DNA from: Paracoccus aminovorans
Lineage (GTDB): Bacteria > Pseudomonadota > Alphaproteobacteria > Rhodobacterales > Rhodobacteraceae
Direction: 5' to 3'
Assembly (NCBI RefSeq): GCF_900005615.1
Contig: NZ_LN832559.1
Coordinates: 2,076,837-2,140,836, forward strand
DNA: 64,000 nucleotides
The translations under genes and the position numbers were made by a program. This document shows, piece after piece, positions 18,383-28,346 of this stretch. Position 1 is the first letter of the stretch. Every line of letters begins with the position of its first letter. The notes beneath the pieces are model-generated. The model ran no database searches, was not told the DNA's origin, and saw only the letters and a list, made by a program, of their open reading frames with translations.

Positions 18383-19037
18383 GCCGTCCTTTCGCCATCC
18401 GGAGATAATTCCGGCACCGGGCGAGGCTCTTGCTGCAGCATCCTTGTCGGCCCGCCGAACTGGTTCCGAGGCAGAATTCTATCCAAGCAGGCGCCGAACC
18501 TTAGGTTGCTCGGCCCGGCCCTGCCATGCCGTTGGTCTTACCTCGCCGACGACGCCTGCCTGAGGTCCCCACAGGGACCGAACTGGAGACCGTCCGACCG
18601 AAATCGCTTTACGCTCGTGCAGGTCGACGCGGCAAAGCCAATCGGCGCCACGCCCTCGAGGGCATCCGCCTCTATCGCCCTCGCCTCGGGGTCCCCCGGC
18701 CAGCCTCGCGCGAGCCGCCGCTCAAATCGGCGGCTTGGCCCGGCAGTTATTGCTCCAAGACCTGTACGGAGGCTTGAGAGACTTGTGGCCGCTGCATGCC
18801 GGTCTTCAATCGGCCGAACGTGTGTCAAAACTCGGTCAGGCGGCCAGAGACTCGGAACATTGTTCTCCAAGGGTCGAATTGGCGTGAGAAAGTCCTGCTC
18901 AACTCTCCCCGGAGTGTCACTCGGCGAAAATACTTCTCGCCAGACCCGAAGATACTGAGTTTCGACACAGCCCCAGCCCTTGGCGCCGGGCGCCGGATGT
19001 CGACAACGTGCCAGGCAGTAGGAGCGCCAAACCGCCC
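18383..19037. other. 655-base stretch with no recognisable gene
   Basis: GC content is visibly lower than in flanking genes and all reading frames show composition unlike the neighbours. Short open frames exist on both strands (for example 18506-18958 plus, 18538-18870 minus) but none has a ribosome binding site or a recognisable motif. It may be a decayed gene or horizontally acquired fragment. I see no inverted-repeat ends of an insertion sequence. Confidence 0.5.
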
Positions 19038-20552
19038 CTACCCACCCAGCTTTTTCCCGACCAGTTCCTGGACCGCCGCCGGGTTGGCCTTGCCGCCGGT
19101 CGCTTTCAACACCTGGCCCACGAACCAGCCCGCGAGCTTCGGATTGGCCTTGGCCTTCTCCACCTGGGCTGGGTTGGCGGCGATGATCTCGTCCACGGCC
19201 GCCTCGATGGCGCCAAGGTCGGTGACCTGCTTCATGCCGCGGGCTTCGACGATCTCGGCCGGGTCGCCGCCCTCGGACCAGAGGATCTCGAACAGGTCCT
19301 TGGCGATCTTGCCCGAGATCGCGCCCGAGCCGATCAGGTCGATCACCCCGCCAAGCTGGGCGGCCGAGACCGGCGAGGTTTCCACCGTCAGCCCCTCCTT
19401 GTTCAGCCGGCCGAACAGTTCGTTGATGACCCAGTTCGCGGCCATCTTGCCGTCGCGCCCCCGGGCCACGGCCTCGAAGTAATCGGCATTCTCGACCTCG
19501 GCGGTCAGCACGCCCGCATCATATTCGGAAAGCCCCAGATCGGCCACGAAACGGGCCTTCTTCTGGTCGGGCAGTTCGGGCATCGAGGCGGCGATGCCGT
19601 CCACCCAAGCCTGCTCGATCTCCAGCGGCAGCAGGTCGGGATCGGGGAAATAGCGATAGTCGTGGGCCTCTTCCTTGGACCGCATCGAGCGGGTCTCGCC
19701 CTTGTCCGGATCGTAGAGCCGGGTTTCCTGCACCACCTTGCCGCCGTCTTCCAGAATGGCGATCTGGCGGCGGGCCTCATAGTCGATGGCGGCCTGGATG
19801 AAACGCAATGAGTTCATGTTCTTGATCTCGCAGCGGGTACCCAAGTGGCTGAAATCCTGGGTCTCCTGGTAACGCTCGTAGGCGCCGGGCGGGCAGACCG
19901 AGACGTTCACATCGGCGCGCAGGTTGCCGTTCTGCATGTTGCCGTCGCAGGTGCCCAGATAGCGCATGATCTGGCGCAGCTTGGCGACATAGGCGGCGGC
20001 TTCTTCGGGGCCGCGGATGTCGGGGCGGCTGACGATCTCCATCAGCGCGACGCCGGTGCGGTTCAGGTCCACGAAGCTCATGTTCGGGTCCATGTCGTGG
20101 ATCGACTTGCCGGCGTCCTGCTCCAGATGGATGCGCTCGATCCGGACGCGGCGGGCGACGCCCGGGGCCATGTCCACGATCACCTCGCCCTCGCCCACGA
20201 TCGGGTGGTAGAGCTGGCTGATCTGGTAGCCCTGCGGCAGGTCGGGATAGAAATAATTCTTGCGGTCGAAAGCCGAGCGCAGGTTGATCGCCGCCTTCAG
20301 CCCCAGCCCGGTCTTGACCGCCTGCGCCACGCAGAATTCGTTGATGACCGGCAGCATCCCGGGCATGGCGGCGTCGACAAAGGCGACATGGCTGTTCGGC
20401 TCGGCCCCGAAGCCGGTCGAGGCACCGGAAAACAGCTTGGCGTTCGAGGCGACCTGGGCATGGACCTCCAGCCCGATGACCAGTTCCCAATCCTGCTTCG
20501 CGCCCTGGATGACTTTCGGTTCCGGCGCGGTATAGGTCAGATGGTCCAGCAT
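19038..20552 (-). CDS. gatB: Asp-tRNA(Asn)/Glu-tRNA(Gln) amidotransferase subunit B
   Basis: The 504-residue subunit activates mischarged Glu-tRNA-Gln for amidation. GatB features: [13 protein letters not shown], then [40 protein letters not shown] and [14 protein letters not shown], and the C-terminal tRNA-binding YqeY-like domain. Length is normal. gatA and gatC are not adjacent, which is common in this group. Confidence 0.96.
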   Translation of the reverse strand: MLDHLTYTAPEPKVIQGAKQDWELVIGLEVHAQVASNAKLFSGASTGFGAEPNSHVAFVDAAMPGMLPVINEFCVAQAVKTGLGLKAAINLRSAFDRKNYFYPDLPQGYQISQLYHPIVGEGEVIVDMAPGVARRVRIERIHLEQDAGKSIHDMDPNMSFVDLNRTGVALMEIVSRPDIRGPEEAAAYVAKLRQIMRYLGTCDGNMQNGNLRADVNVSVCPPGAYERYQETQDFSHLGTRCEIKNMNSLRFIQAAIDYEARRQIAILEDGGKVVQETRLYDPDKGETRSMRSKEEAHDYRYFPDPDLLPLEIEQAWVDGIAASMPELPDQKKARFVADLGLSEYDAGVLTAEVENADYFEAVARGRDGKMAANWVINELFGRLNKEGLTVETSPVSAAQLGGVIDLIGSGAISGKIAKDLFEILWSEGGDPAEIVEARGMKQVTDLGAIEAAVDEIIAANPAQVEKAKANPKLAGWFVGQVLKATGGKANPAAVQELVGKKLGG

Positions 20553-20633
20553 GGCATTTCCCTTGGCAAGGCTGCCCGCCTTTTAGGGGCTCGACGCCCG
20601 CCCGGCAAGGCCCGGGCCGTGGCGCCGCAGCAG

Positions 20634-20692
20634 GGGTATTTCGAAAACGGAAAGCCACAGGCCGCGCCTGCTTATTTGCTCTTCAAATACCC
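20634..20692. repeat. inverted repeat GGGTATTT...AAATACCC
   Basis: Perfect 8-bp arms at 20634-20641 and 20685-20692. The arms and the trailing purine-rich text (CGAAAA, GAAGAGCAA) are a diverged version of the GGATATTT-N5-CAAAAGAA tails at 12.3, 32.7 and 50.7 kb. It lies after the Kef antiporter gene and before gatB on the same strand, so it may act as a terminator. Confidence 0.5.
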
Positions 20693-20809
20693 AACCGCCA
20701 CGGTGCCCGGCAAGGACCGCAGCAGGCTCTCGCGAATCCTGCACTCATCGCTTTCAGGACATCCGCAGCCGAAAGGGCAGCAAAGGCGAAGGGGCGGACA
20801 GCGCGCGTT

Positions 20810-22720
20810 TCAGCGGCCACCCGGCCGGCCGGGTCGGGTCAGCCCGTGCTCGGGCGCCTCGTCGTCGCCGGCAGCGATCGGGGCGGCGCTCGGACCATGG
20901 GCGAAGCGCTCCATCAACGCGCTTTCCAGCTGCCGGTTCAGGTCGCGGCTCAGACCCATGTAATCGCGATTTTCCTCCATCGGGACATCCGGCTTCCACA
21001 CCTCGGCCAGTTCGCGCAGATGGGCACGGTCCATGCGATAGAAGATGCGCTCGAGCTCGGCGGCCTCGTAGGGCGACAGCCCGACATGTTCGAGCGCGTA
21101 GCGGCCGGCGCGCAGCGAGCTGTCGAAGGTCTCGCGCACGATATGGTCGGCCTTGGCGGCATAAAGCTGGAACACGTTCACCCGGTCGCGGGCGCGGGCG
21201 ATGACCACGATGTCCGGGCGCTTTTCCTTGGCATAGCGGATCAGCCGCAGGTTCGCCTCGGGGTCGTCCAGCGCCGCGACCAGCACCTTGGCCTTGTCGA
21301 GCCCGGCGGCCATCAGGATCTCGGGCCGGGTCGGGTCGCCGAAATAGCCCTTGAAGCCGAAGCGGCGCATCAGCTGGATCACCTCCAGGTCGTGGTCCAG
21401 CACCGTGGTCTTGAAGCCCGACATGGTGACCAGACGGTTCAGCACCTGGCCGAAACGGCCGACGCCGGCGATGATGATCGGCTGCTGCTCGGCGATCTCG
21501 TCGGCGATGTCGCTGGCGCGTTCCTCGGCGATGCGGCGCGAGATGAAGTCCGACAGGATGAACAAGAGCGGCGTCGCCAGCATGGAGAGCGCAATGACCA
21601 GCAGGAAGCCCTGTGCCAGTGGCCGGGGCAGGATGGCCAGCGACACCGCGTAGGAGATCAGCACGAAGCCGAATTCGCCCGCCTGGGCCAGCGACAGGGT
21701 AAAGAGCGTGCGGTCGCGCCCGCGCAGCCCGGTCAGCCGCGCGATCATGTGCAGGACCATCGCCTTGACGGCGATCAGCACCACGGTCACGCCCAGCACG
21801 GTCGCGGGACGCTCGAACAGGATCTGGAAATTCATCCCGGCGCCGACGGTGATGAAGAAGATGCCCAGCAGCAGCCCCTTGAAGGGCGCGATCTGGCCCT
21901 CGAGCTCGTGGCGGAACTCGGACCCGGCCAGCATCACCCCGGCCAGGAAGGTGCCCAGCGCGGGCGAGAGGCCGACGAATTCCATCAGCGAGGCGATGCC
22001 CACCACGATCAGCAGCGCCAGCGCGGTGTCGAGTTCGTTCAGCCGCGCCGAATAGACATAGCGGAACAGCGGCCGGATCAGGTATTGCCCCATCAGGATC
22101 ACCGCCGCGACCGCGCCCAGCGTCACCAGCGCCGCCGCCCAGCCGGGCAGTGAATGCATGAAGGCCTCGCCGATATGCTCCTGCGCCTCGGCAAGCGGCG
22201 CGCGGGTCGCCAGCAGCGGCATCAGCGCCAGCATCGGGATCACCGCGATGTCCTGGGTCAGCAGCACGGCGAAGGCGCTGCGCCCGCCCGGGGTCTGCAT
22301 CAGCGACTTTTCGGACAGGGTCTGCAGCACGATGGCGGTCGAGCTGAGCGACAGGATCATGCCCAGCGTGACCGCGACATGCCAGTCCTGGTTGAAGGCC
22401 ATCGCCATCAGCGCCAGCAGCGCCACCGTGCCCAGGATCTGCATCCCGGCCAGGCCCAGAAGCTTCTTACGCATCTGCCACAGCGCCTCGGGCTCCAGCT
22501 CCAGCCCGATCAGGAACAGCATCATCACCACGCCGAATTCGGCGAAATGCTGCAGGTCGGCCATCTCGCCGGCCGAGCCGGCGACGCCCAGCACCGGACC
22601 GATCACGATCCCCGCCACCAGATAGCCCAGTACCGAGCCCAGCCCCAACCGCGCCGACAGCGGCACGGCGATCACCATCGTCAGCAGGTAGACGGTGGCG
22701 ATCAGCAGGAATGTCTCCAT
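20810..22720 (-). CDS. Kef-type potassium/proton antiporter (CPA2 family)
   Basis: The 636-residue protein has 12 or so membrane spans (1-390) with the CPA2 signatures GYLVAGIVIGP and FLIGLELEPEALW, then a cytosolic RCK/TrkA-N domain (about 410-530) with the nucleotide-binding IIIAGVGRFGQVLNRL and GDPTRPEIL. KefB/KefC export potassium in exchange for protons when electrophiles threaten the cell; gating by glutathione is known for the family. A short C-terminal tail follows. Its ATG overlaps the stop of the 1077-residue gene upstream by one base, so the two are co-translated. Confidence 0.93.
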   Translation of the reverse strand: METFLLIATVYLLTMVIAVPLSARLGLGSVLGYLVAGIVIGPVLGVAGSAGEMADLQHFAEFGVVMMLFLIGLELEPEALWQMRKKLLGLAGMQILGTVALLALMAMAFNQDWHVAVTLGMILSLSSTAIVLQTLSEKSLMQTPGGRSAFAVLLTQDIAVIPMLALMPLLATRAPLAEAQEHIGEAFMHSLPGWAAALVTLGAVAAVILMGQYLIRPLFRYVYSARLNELDTALALLIVVGIASLMEFVGLSPALGTFLAGVMLAGSEFRHELEGQIAPFKGLLLGIFFITVGAGMNFQILFERPATVLGVTVVLIAVKAMVLHMIARLTGLRGRDRTLFTLSLAQAGEFGFVLISYAVSLAILPRPLAQGFLLVIALSMLATPLLFILSDFISRRIAEERASDIADEIAEQQPIIIAGVGRFGQVLNRLVTMSGFKTTVLDHDLEVIQLMRRFGFKGYFGDPTRPEILMAAGLDKAKVLVAALDDPEANLRLIRYAKEKRPDIVVIARARDRVNVFQLYAAKADHIVRETFDSSLRAGRYALEHVGLSPYEAAELERIFYRMDRAHLRELAEVWKPDVPMEENRDYMGLSRDLNRQLESALMERFAHGPSAAPIAAGDDEAPEHGLTRPGRPGGR

Positions 22721-25700
22721 CAGCGTCCGTCCAGCATGCGCAGTTCATGCGTGCGACCGGCCTTGACATAGGTCAGCCGGCCGTTGCCGATCGAGTTGAT
22801 GGTGCCGCCGTCGATGCGGTCGCCCAGGCGCACCGTCACCACCTTGCCGCTGCGCAGCCGGATCAGCGCCCGGCTGGCCTGGCCGGCGCCGATGATGCCG
22901 ATGATGGTGGTGCGGCCGGTATCCATGCCGCGCGCCGTGGTCGCGGCCTTGGCGACGCTGGCCGAGGACACGCCCTTGGACAGGGCCGTGGCGGCGAGTT
23001 CGGGCTCGTTGTCGATCTCGGGGGGCTTGTAGTCCTGCTGGCGGGCGCGCGCGGCGCGTTCCTCGGCCTCGGCCTGGGCGCGGGCGCGGGCCTCGGCCTG
23101 GGCGCGGGCCTTGGCCTCGGCGGCGGCGTCGGCCTGGGCGCGGGCCCGGATACGGGCCTCGGCCTGGGCCTGGAGTTGCTCGTCCAGCGCGCGGCGGGCG
23201 TTCAGTTCGGCCTCGCTGGGTCCGGGGGTTGCGGCCGCCGCTGCGGCAGCAGGAGCGGCGACGGCCGGGGAGCCGGCTGCACCCGGATCGGCGGCCGCGG
23301 GCGGGTCCTCCGCCGCAGCCGGCGCCGCATCGCCGCGCCGGGGCGGCAACGGCGACGAGGCCAGCGCCGAAAGCTGCACCGCGCCCGGGGTCGGCGGCGG
23401 TGCCGCGGCCGCTTCGGACAGCGCGGCATCGACGGCGCGGGGCGAAGGCGTGGCCGTGGCGCCGGCCTTGCCGGGCCGCGGCTGCGGGCGCGAGGAGCCA
23501 CGCAAAAGCCCGCCCGAATCCCGGGCGGGCGACGCGGCGGCGGTCGTGTTGCGGCCGGGCTTGTCTGGCGGCGCCGCCGCCGCCGAGCGCAGGGCCGCGT
23601 CGATGGCCGAGGCGCTGGGGGCGTCGCTGGCGGTGGCCGCGCCCCCTGGCTTGCGCACGGGCCGAGCCTGCGCCAGCCGCGTCATGCCATCGGGCCGCGG
23701 CGCCTGTGCGCTGACCAGACCGTGCCGGCCCAGGTCGCGGATCAGCCCGCGCAGCTGGGCGGCCTCGGCCGGATTCAGCGCCGCCTCGGGTCCGGCTGAG
23801 TTCGGTTCGGGAGCCAGCTCGGGGGCCGAGCCTTCCGGCCGCAGCGGCGGCCGGGACGAGCCCCGCAGCGCCGGGGTGGTGCTGGCGGTCGCGGCGGGAC
23901 GGGCCTCGGCGGGCGCGGCAGCCGCCGGGGCCGGCGCGGCGCGGCGGGCGCGTTCCGGCGGGCGGGCGGCCCGGATCGGCTGGGCGGATCCCTGGCTGGC
24001 GGCGTAGGGCAGCGGATCGGTCGGCACGCGCGGCGCGGTATCGGCCCGCGGCGCGCTGGTCTGCGGCGTGCTGCGCCGAGGCGCCAGCTGCGGGCGGGCG
24101 GAACTGTTGAGCCGCACCGTCGTGGCCGCGGCCTGCGCCGGGCGGGACGCGGCGGTGCTGCGGGCAGGGGCATCGGCGCTGGCCGGCGCGGCGGCTCGCG
24201 CCGGCTGCGACGGTGCCGCGACCGGCCGGGTTGCGGCGACGGCGCGGGCCGGTTCGCTGGCGGCGGATGCGGGGGCCTGCGCCGCCGGGCTGTGGGCCGA
24301 AGGCGGCACCACGGCGGCGGCCACCGCGGCGGCGGCGACGATCACGCGGCGCCGCTCTTCCTCGGTCAGGGCCGAGACGCGGGCGGGTGCGGCGGCGGGG
24401 GCTGCCTGCTGCACCGGCACGGGCATGGCTTCCGGTTCCGCCTCGGCGACAGTTTGCGGCGCGGGCGTTTCCGCGGCCGGGGTTTCGGCGGCGGCCTGCT
24501 CGGTCGGACCGGCGGCCGGGTCTTGCGGTGCAGAAGCGGCGGGGGCCGCGACAGGCGCGGTCTCGGTCAGCGCTTGACCGCGGTCGCCCGGAACCAGGAA
24601 GGCCCAGATCAGGATCAGCCCCGCGACCAGCAGCGCCAGCATGCCGACCAGGCCGACCAGCCCGCCGCGCTGGCCCGGCCGGCGCATCGGGGCCGGAGCG
24701 GCGCCGATGCTGCGCGCCTGGCGGGCATCGGCGGCACGTTCATGGACGGCGCGGGCGCGCGGGTTCAACTCGGGCCCGCCCTGCCCGGCCGACGGACCGT
24801 GACGCACGACCGGCGGCACCGGCGCGACGGGTTCGGGACCCTCGGCATCCGAAGCTGCGGTCGACGGGCGTTCCTCTGCGGCCCGGGCCGCCGGCGCTTC
24901 GGCGGCGCTTTCAGCAGCGGGCGGGTCCTGCGACGGTTCGGGTTCGGGGGCCGCGGCTGGAGGATCGGACTCGGCTTCCGCCGCCGCGGGCTCCGCCTCG
25001 GGGGTATGCGGATGTTCAGGCTCGGGAACAGGTTCTGGCTGGGGCTCGGCGGCTTGGTCAGGTTCGGGGGCCGAGTTGGGTTCGACGGCCGGCTCGGGCA
25101 CAGCGACAGGCTCGGCCTTGCCTTCCGGCTCGGCTTCGACTGCCGGGGTTTCGCTCTCGGTCTCGGCTGCCGCGGACGGGGCGGGTTCGGCGGGTTGCGT
25201 CGCCTCAGGCGGCGGCGCGGGCCCGGCTTCCGCCAAAGCTGCCGCCGCGCCGGTCCCTGCCTCGGTCGCGGCTGCTTCCGCGGTCCGGGTTTCCTCCGCG
25301 TCCGGGGCGACTTCCGCGGCCGATACATCGGTCGCATCGCCGCCCAGATCCAGCAGATCCGCCGCCGGCCCGGCCGCCTCGTCCTCCTGGGCGAATTGCA
25401 GGTCGGCCGAGGTCACCCCGGCCTGGGCCGGATCGACCGCCGGCCGGGCGCGCGGCGGCGCCTCCAGCACGAAGATCGGCTCGCCGGCAAAGCTGTCCTC
25501 GGCCGGGGCGGCGCGGAACCCCTGCCCCTCGAACCCGTATTGCGCGGCAAAGTCGCGGGCCTCACGCAGGGTCTGGCGCGCCACCGCGGCCACGCGCACG
25601 CTGTCGCCGTCGCCTTCCCAGTCGAAAGCCAGGTCCTCGATCGCATAGGGCGTCAGCCCGTCCAGCGCCTTGCCGACCGCCCGATCGCGGTCCGCACCGG

Positions 25701-25953
25701 GGGCGACCGTCAGGGTGGTGTAAAGGATCTGGTCGTCGGGAATGAGCAGCGTCACCGGCAGCGCCTCATCGCCCCCCGCCATCAGCCGCAGGCGGACGAA
25801 TTCCTCGCGGAAGTCGGGCGAGTCGAACTCGACCGAGCCCAGATGACGCCAGGACGGCCGCACCTCCGCATCCGACGCCGGTTCGCGCCGCTGAAGATGT
25901 ACGGCATCCTCGCTGAAGGAAAGGGCGTATTCGGTAACGGAATCAAGCGACAT
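22720..25953 (-). CDS. large single-span protein with GspL/PilM-like head and PilP/GspC-like tail
   Basis: The 1077-residue product has three visible parts. Residues 1-160 contain VTLLIPDDQILYTTL, KALDGLTPYAIEDLAFDWEG and VAAVARQTLREARDFAAQYG, which read like the cytoplasmic actin-like domain of GspL/PilM. An acidic Ala/Pro/Glu linker leads to one membrane span at about 431-453 (LVGLVGMLALLVAGLILIWA). A very long Ala/Pro/Arg linker with repeated RGSSRPQPRP-type text follows, then an Ala/Gln/Arg helix, and a C-terminal domain at about 1010-1077 (TIIGIIGAGQASRALIRL, VTVRLGDRIDGGTINSIGN) that resembles the PilP/GspC homology region. No other secretion or pilus genes are near. Domain calls are inferred by pattern; the Kef antiporter is translationally coupled downstream. 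Confidence 0.6.
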   Translation of the reverse strand: MSLDSVTEYALSFSEDAVHLQRREPASDAEVRPSWRHLGSVEFDSPDFREEFVRLRLMAGGDEALPVTLLIPDDQILYTTLTVAPGADRDRAVGKALDGLTPYAIEDLAFDWEGDGDSVRVAAVARQTLREARDFAAQYGFEGQGFRAAPAEDSFAGEPIFVLEAPPRARPAVDPAQAGVTSADLQFAQEDEAAGPAADLLDLGGDATDVSAAEVAPDAEETRTAEAAATEAGTGAAAALAEAGPAPPPEATQPAEPAPSAAAETESETPAVEAEPEGKAEPVAVPEPAVEPNSAPEPDQAAEPQPEPVPEPEHPHTPEAEPAAAEAESDPPAAAPEPEPSQDPPAAESAAEAPAARAAEERPSTAASDAEGPEPVAPVPPVVRHGPSAGQGGPELNPRARAVHERAADARQARSIGAAPAPMRRPGQRGGLVGLVGMLALLVAGLILIWAFLVPGDRGQALTETAPVAAPAASAPQDPAAGPTEQAAAETPAAETPAPQTVAEAEPEAMPVPVQQAAPAAAPARVSALTEEERRRVIVAAAAVAAAVVPPSAHSPAAQAPASAASEPARAVAATRPVAAPSQPARAAAPASADAPARSTAASRPAQAAATTVRLNSSARPQLAPRRSTPQTSAPRADTAPRVPTDPLPYAASQGSAQPIRAARPPERARRAAPAPAAAAPAEARPAATASTTPALRGSSRPPLRPEGSAPELAPEPNSAGPEAALNPAEAAQLRGLIRDLGRHGLVSAQAPRPDGMTRLAQARPVRKPGGAATASDAPSASAIDAALRSAAAAPPDKPGRNTTAAASPARDSGGLLRGSSRPQPRPGKAGATATPSPRAVDAALSEAAAAPPPTPGAVQLSALASSPLPPRRGDAAPAAAEDPPAAADPGAAGSPAVAAPAAAAAAATPGPSEAELNARRALDEQLQAQAEARIRARAQADAAAEAKARAQAEARARAQAEAEERAARARQQDYKPPEIDNEPELAATALSKGVSSASVAKAATTARGMDTGRTTIIGIIGAGQASRALIRLRSGKVVTVRLGDRIDGGTINSIGNGRLTYVKAGRTHELRMLDGR

Positions 25954-26151
25954 CTATCGGTTCTGCTCTGTGGTCCCGGCGCCTGCGCGCGTTCTTGTGA
26001 TCTGATCCAAGGGACTAACCCAGAACGTGTTCCGTGAAAAGCCGAACACCGGATTGTGAGGCATCCAAACCGCGATTTCCGGCGTTTCCGCGACTGGAAG
26101 CACCATAGCGCGGCGAAAGCGAACCGTCCGCGCGCAGAGGAGACAGACCCC

Positions 26152-27018
26152 ATGCCCCAAATCCGACCGCTGCTGGCCGTCGCGACGCTGACCCTGCTGG
26201 GCGCCGGCCCGCTGATGGCGCAGGACGCCCCCCCGCCCGCGCCGCAACCGCCTATGGGACATCACGCCATGAAGCATCCCGGCCCGCTTGCCAAGCTGAC
26301 CGTCACCGGCGAGGGCGAAAGCACCGCGGCGCCTGATCTCGCGACGATCTCGCTGGGGGTCAGCAGCCGGGCCGACACCGCCGCCGAGGCGATGCGGGTC
26401 AATGCCGAGCAGCAGGCGAAGGTGATCGAGGCGCTGAAGGCCGAAGGCGTCGAGGCCCGCGACATCCAGACCTCGGGGCTGAACCTGTCGCCGGTGATCG
26501 ACTACCAGGACGGCCAGGCGCCGAAACTGACCGGCTATGCCGCGCAGAACATGGTGACGGTGCGGGTGCGCGATATCGGCGGCCTGGGGCCGGTGCTGGA
26601 CAAGCTGGTCGCCTCGGGCGCGAACGAGATCAGCGGCATCGCCTTCTCGCGCGAGGACATGACCGAGGCGCTGGACCAGGCCCGGGGCAAGGCCATCGCC
26701 GATGCCCGCCACCGCGCCGAGGTCATGGCCGAGGCGGCGGGGATGCGGCTGGGTCCGCTGCTGTCGCTGTCCGAGGCGCAGCCGGGCGGCGGACCGCGCC
26801 CGATGATGATGGCAGCGGCCGATGCCAAGCGCGCCGACACCCCGGTCGAGGCCGGCGAACTGGCGGTGACGGCGCAGGTGACCGCGGTCTTTGCCATGCA
26901 CGACCCGAAGGCGCCGGGCGGCGACCGCCCCGCCCCGGGGCAGGGTGACGACGCCCCGGCAGAGGGTGCGCCGGAGGCACCCCCCGCCCCGCCCGCGCCC
27001 GAGGCGCCGGCGAACTGA
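26152..27018 (+). CDS. periplasmic SIMPL-domain (DUF541) protein
   Basis: The 288-residue protein begins with a signal peptide (LLAVATLTLLGAGPLMAQ, cleavage after AQA-like site near 23). The SIMPL/DUF541 domain follows with LTVTGEGESTAAPDLATISL, ARDIQTSGLNLSPVIDYQ and DARHRAEVMAEAAG. It ends in a Pro/Ala/Gly-rich tail after residue 250. E. coli YggE, of this family, lowers oxidative stress; the mechanism is not settled. AGAGGAGA just upstream is a strong ribosome binding site for the ATG at 26152. Confidence 0.88.
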   Translation: MPQIRPLLAVATLTLLGAGPLMAQDAPPPAPQPPMGHHAMKHPGPLAKLTVTGEGESTAAPDLATISLGVSSRADTAAEAMRVNAEQQAKVIEALKAEGVEARDIQTSGLNLSPVIDYQDGQAPKLTGYAAQNMVTVRVRDIGGLGPVLDKLVASGANEISGIAFSREDMTEALDQARGKAIADARHRAEVMAEAAGMRLGPLLSLSEAQPGGGPRPMMMAAADAKRADTPVEAGELAVTAQVTAVFAMHDPKAPGGDRPAPGQGDDAPAEGAPEAPPAPPAPEAPAN

Positions 27019-27026
27019 GCAAACGG

Positions 27027-27056
27027 GGCGGCGGGGTCATCCTCGCCGCCCTATTT
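27027..27056. terminator. bidirectional terminator between SIMPL and metY genes
   Basis: GGCGGCGGGG-TCAT-CCTCGCCGCC forms a 10-bp stem (one G-U pair) followed by CTATTT on the plus strand. It lies in the 41-base gap between convergent genes. Confidence 0.65.
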
Positions 27057-27059
27057 CCT

Positions 27060-28346
27060 TTACGCGGTCGCCGCCGCCAGCGCCTGGTCGAGATCGGCGA
27101 TGATATCCGCGGGATCCTCGATGCCGATCGAAAGCCGCACCACGTCCGGGCCGGCGCCTGCCGCGATCTTCTGTTCGTCGGTCAGCTGGCTGTGCGTAGT
27201 CGAGGCGGAATGGATCACCAGCGAGCGCGCATCGCCCAGGTTCGCGACGTGGCTGAACAGTTTGAGACTGTCGACCAGCTTGACCGCGGCGTCGTATCCG
27301 CCCCGGATGCTGAAGGTGAAGAGCGACCCCGCCCCCCTGGGATAGACCCGCTGCGCCGTGGCGTTCCACGGCGAAGAGGCCAGCCCGGCATAGGTGACCG
27401 AGGTGACGCGCGGGTCCTGTTCCAGCCATTCCGCGACCTGACGGGCATTGTCGACATGGCGCTGCATGCGCAGGCCCAGGGTCTCGATCCCCATCAGCGT
27501 GTAATGCGCGGCCTGCGGGTTCATGGTCATGCCGAGGTCGCGCAGCCCGATGGCGATGCTGTGGAAGGTGAAGGCGAGCGCGCCGAAGGCCTGATGAAAG
27601 GTCAGCCCGTGATAGGCCGGCTCGGGCTGCGACAGGCTGGGGAACTTGTCCGAGGCCGACCAGTCGAAACGGCCGGAATCGACGATGGCGCCGCCCATCA
27701 CCGTGCCGTTCCCGGTCAGGAACTTGGTCAGGCTGTGCACGACCAGCGTCGCCCCCATCTCGATGGGCTTGCAGAGCCAGGGCGTGGCCAGGGTGTTGTC
27801 CACGATCAGCGGCAGGCCCAGTTCGTCCGCGACCTTGGCCACCGCCGGGATGTCTGTGACATAGCCGCCGGGATTGCTGATCGATTCGCAGAAGATGGCG
27901 CGGGTATCCTCGTCCGCCGCCGCCCGCAGCGCGTCGAGATCGTCCAGATCGACGAATTTGCACGACCAGCCGAAGCGTTTGATGGTCTGGCTGAACTGGG
28001 TAATGGTGCCGCCGTAAAGCCGGGTCGAGGCGATGATGTTCCTGCCCGGCCCCATCAGCGGGAACAGCGCCATGATCTGCGCGGCATGGCCGGATGAGCA
28101 GCAGACCGCCCCCGCCCCGCCTTCCAGCGCGGCGACGCGGCTTTGCAGCGCCGCGACCGTCGGGTTGGTCAGCCGGGAATAGATGTAGCCGACCTCCTGC
28201 AGGCCGAACAGCCGCGCGGCGTGGCCGGCATCCTGGAAGACATAGGCGGTGGTCTGATAGATCGGCACCTGCCGGGCGCCGGTCGCCGGATCGGGCGCGC
28301 TGCCGGCATGGATGGCGGTGGTGTCGAAACCCCAGTTCTCGGACAT
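27060..28346 (-). CDS. metY: O-acetylhomoserine aminocarboxypropyltransferase
   Basis: The 428-residue PLP enzyme makes homocysteine from O-acetylhomoserine and sulfide. Cys/Met-family signatures: TTAIHAGSAPDPATGARQ, QTTAYVF, YSRLTNPTVAALQSRVAALE, and the lysine-bearing VVHSLTKFLTGNGTVMGG (Schiff-base Lys). The short LGL insertions and length match MetY rather than cystathionine enzymes. tRNA-Leu and metH, which methylates the homocysteine product, lie upstream on the same strand. Its leader (28347-28420) has weak likeness to an SAM-II riboswitch. Confidence 0.94.
   Translation of the reverse strand: MSENWGFDTTAIHAGSAPDPATGARQVPIYQTTAYVFQDAGHAARLFGLQEVGYIYSRLTNPTVAALQSRVAALEGGAGAVCCSSGHAAQIMALFPLMGPGRNIIASTRLYGGTITQFSQTIKRFGWSCKFVDLDDLDALRAAADEDTRAIFCESISNPGGYVTDIPAVAKVADELGLPLIVDNTLATPWLCKPIEMGATLVVHSLTKFLTGNGTVMGGAIVDSGRFDWSASDKFPSLSQPEPAYHGLTFHQAFGALAFTFHSIAIGLRDLGMTMNPQAAHYTLMGIETLGLRMQRHVDNARQVAEWLEQDPRVTSVTYAGLASSPWNATAQRVYPRGAGSLFTFSIRGGYDAAVKLVDSLKLFSHVANLGDARSLVIHSASTTHSQLTDEQKIAAGAGPDVVRLSIGIEDPADIIADLDQALAAATA

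Noticed and set aside
23100..24600. Ala/Pro/Arg-rich region of the 1077-residue protein as possible frameshift or sequencing artefact
   Set aside because: The frame stays open across more than 3 kb and both ends read as sensible domains in the same frame, so the low-complexity linker is taken as real.
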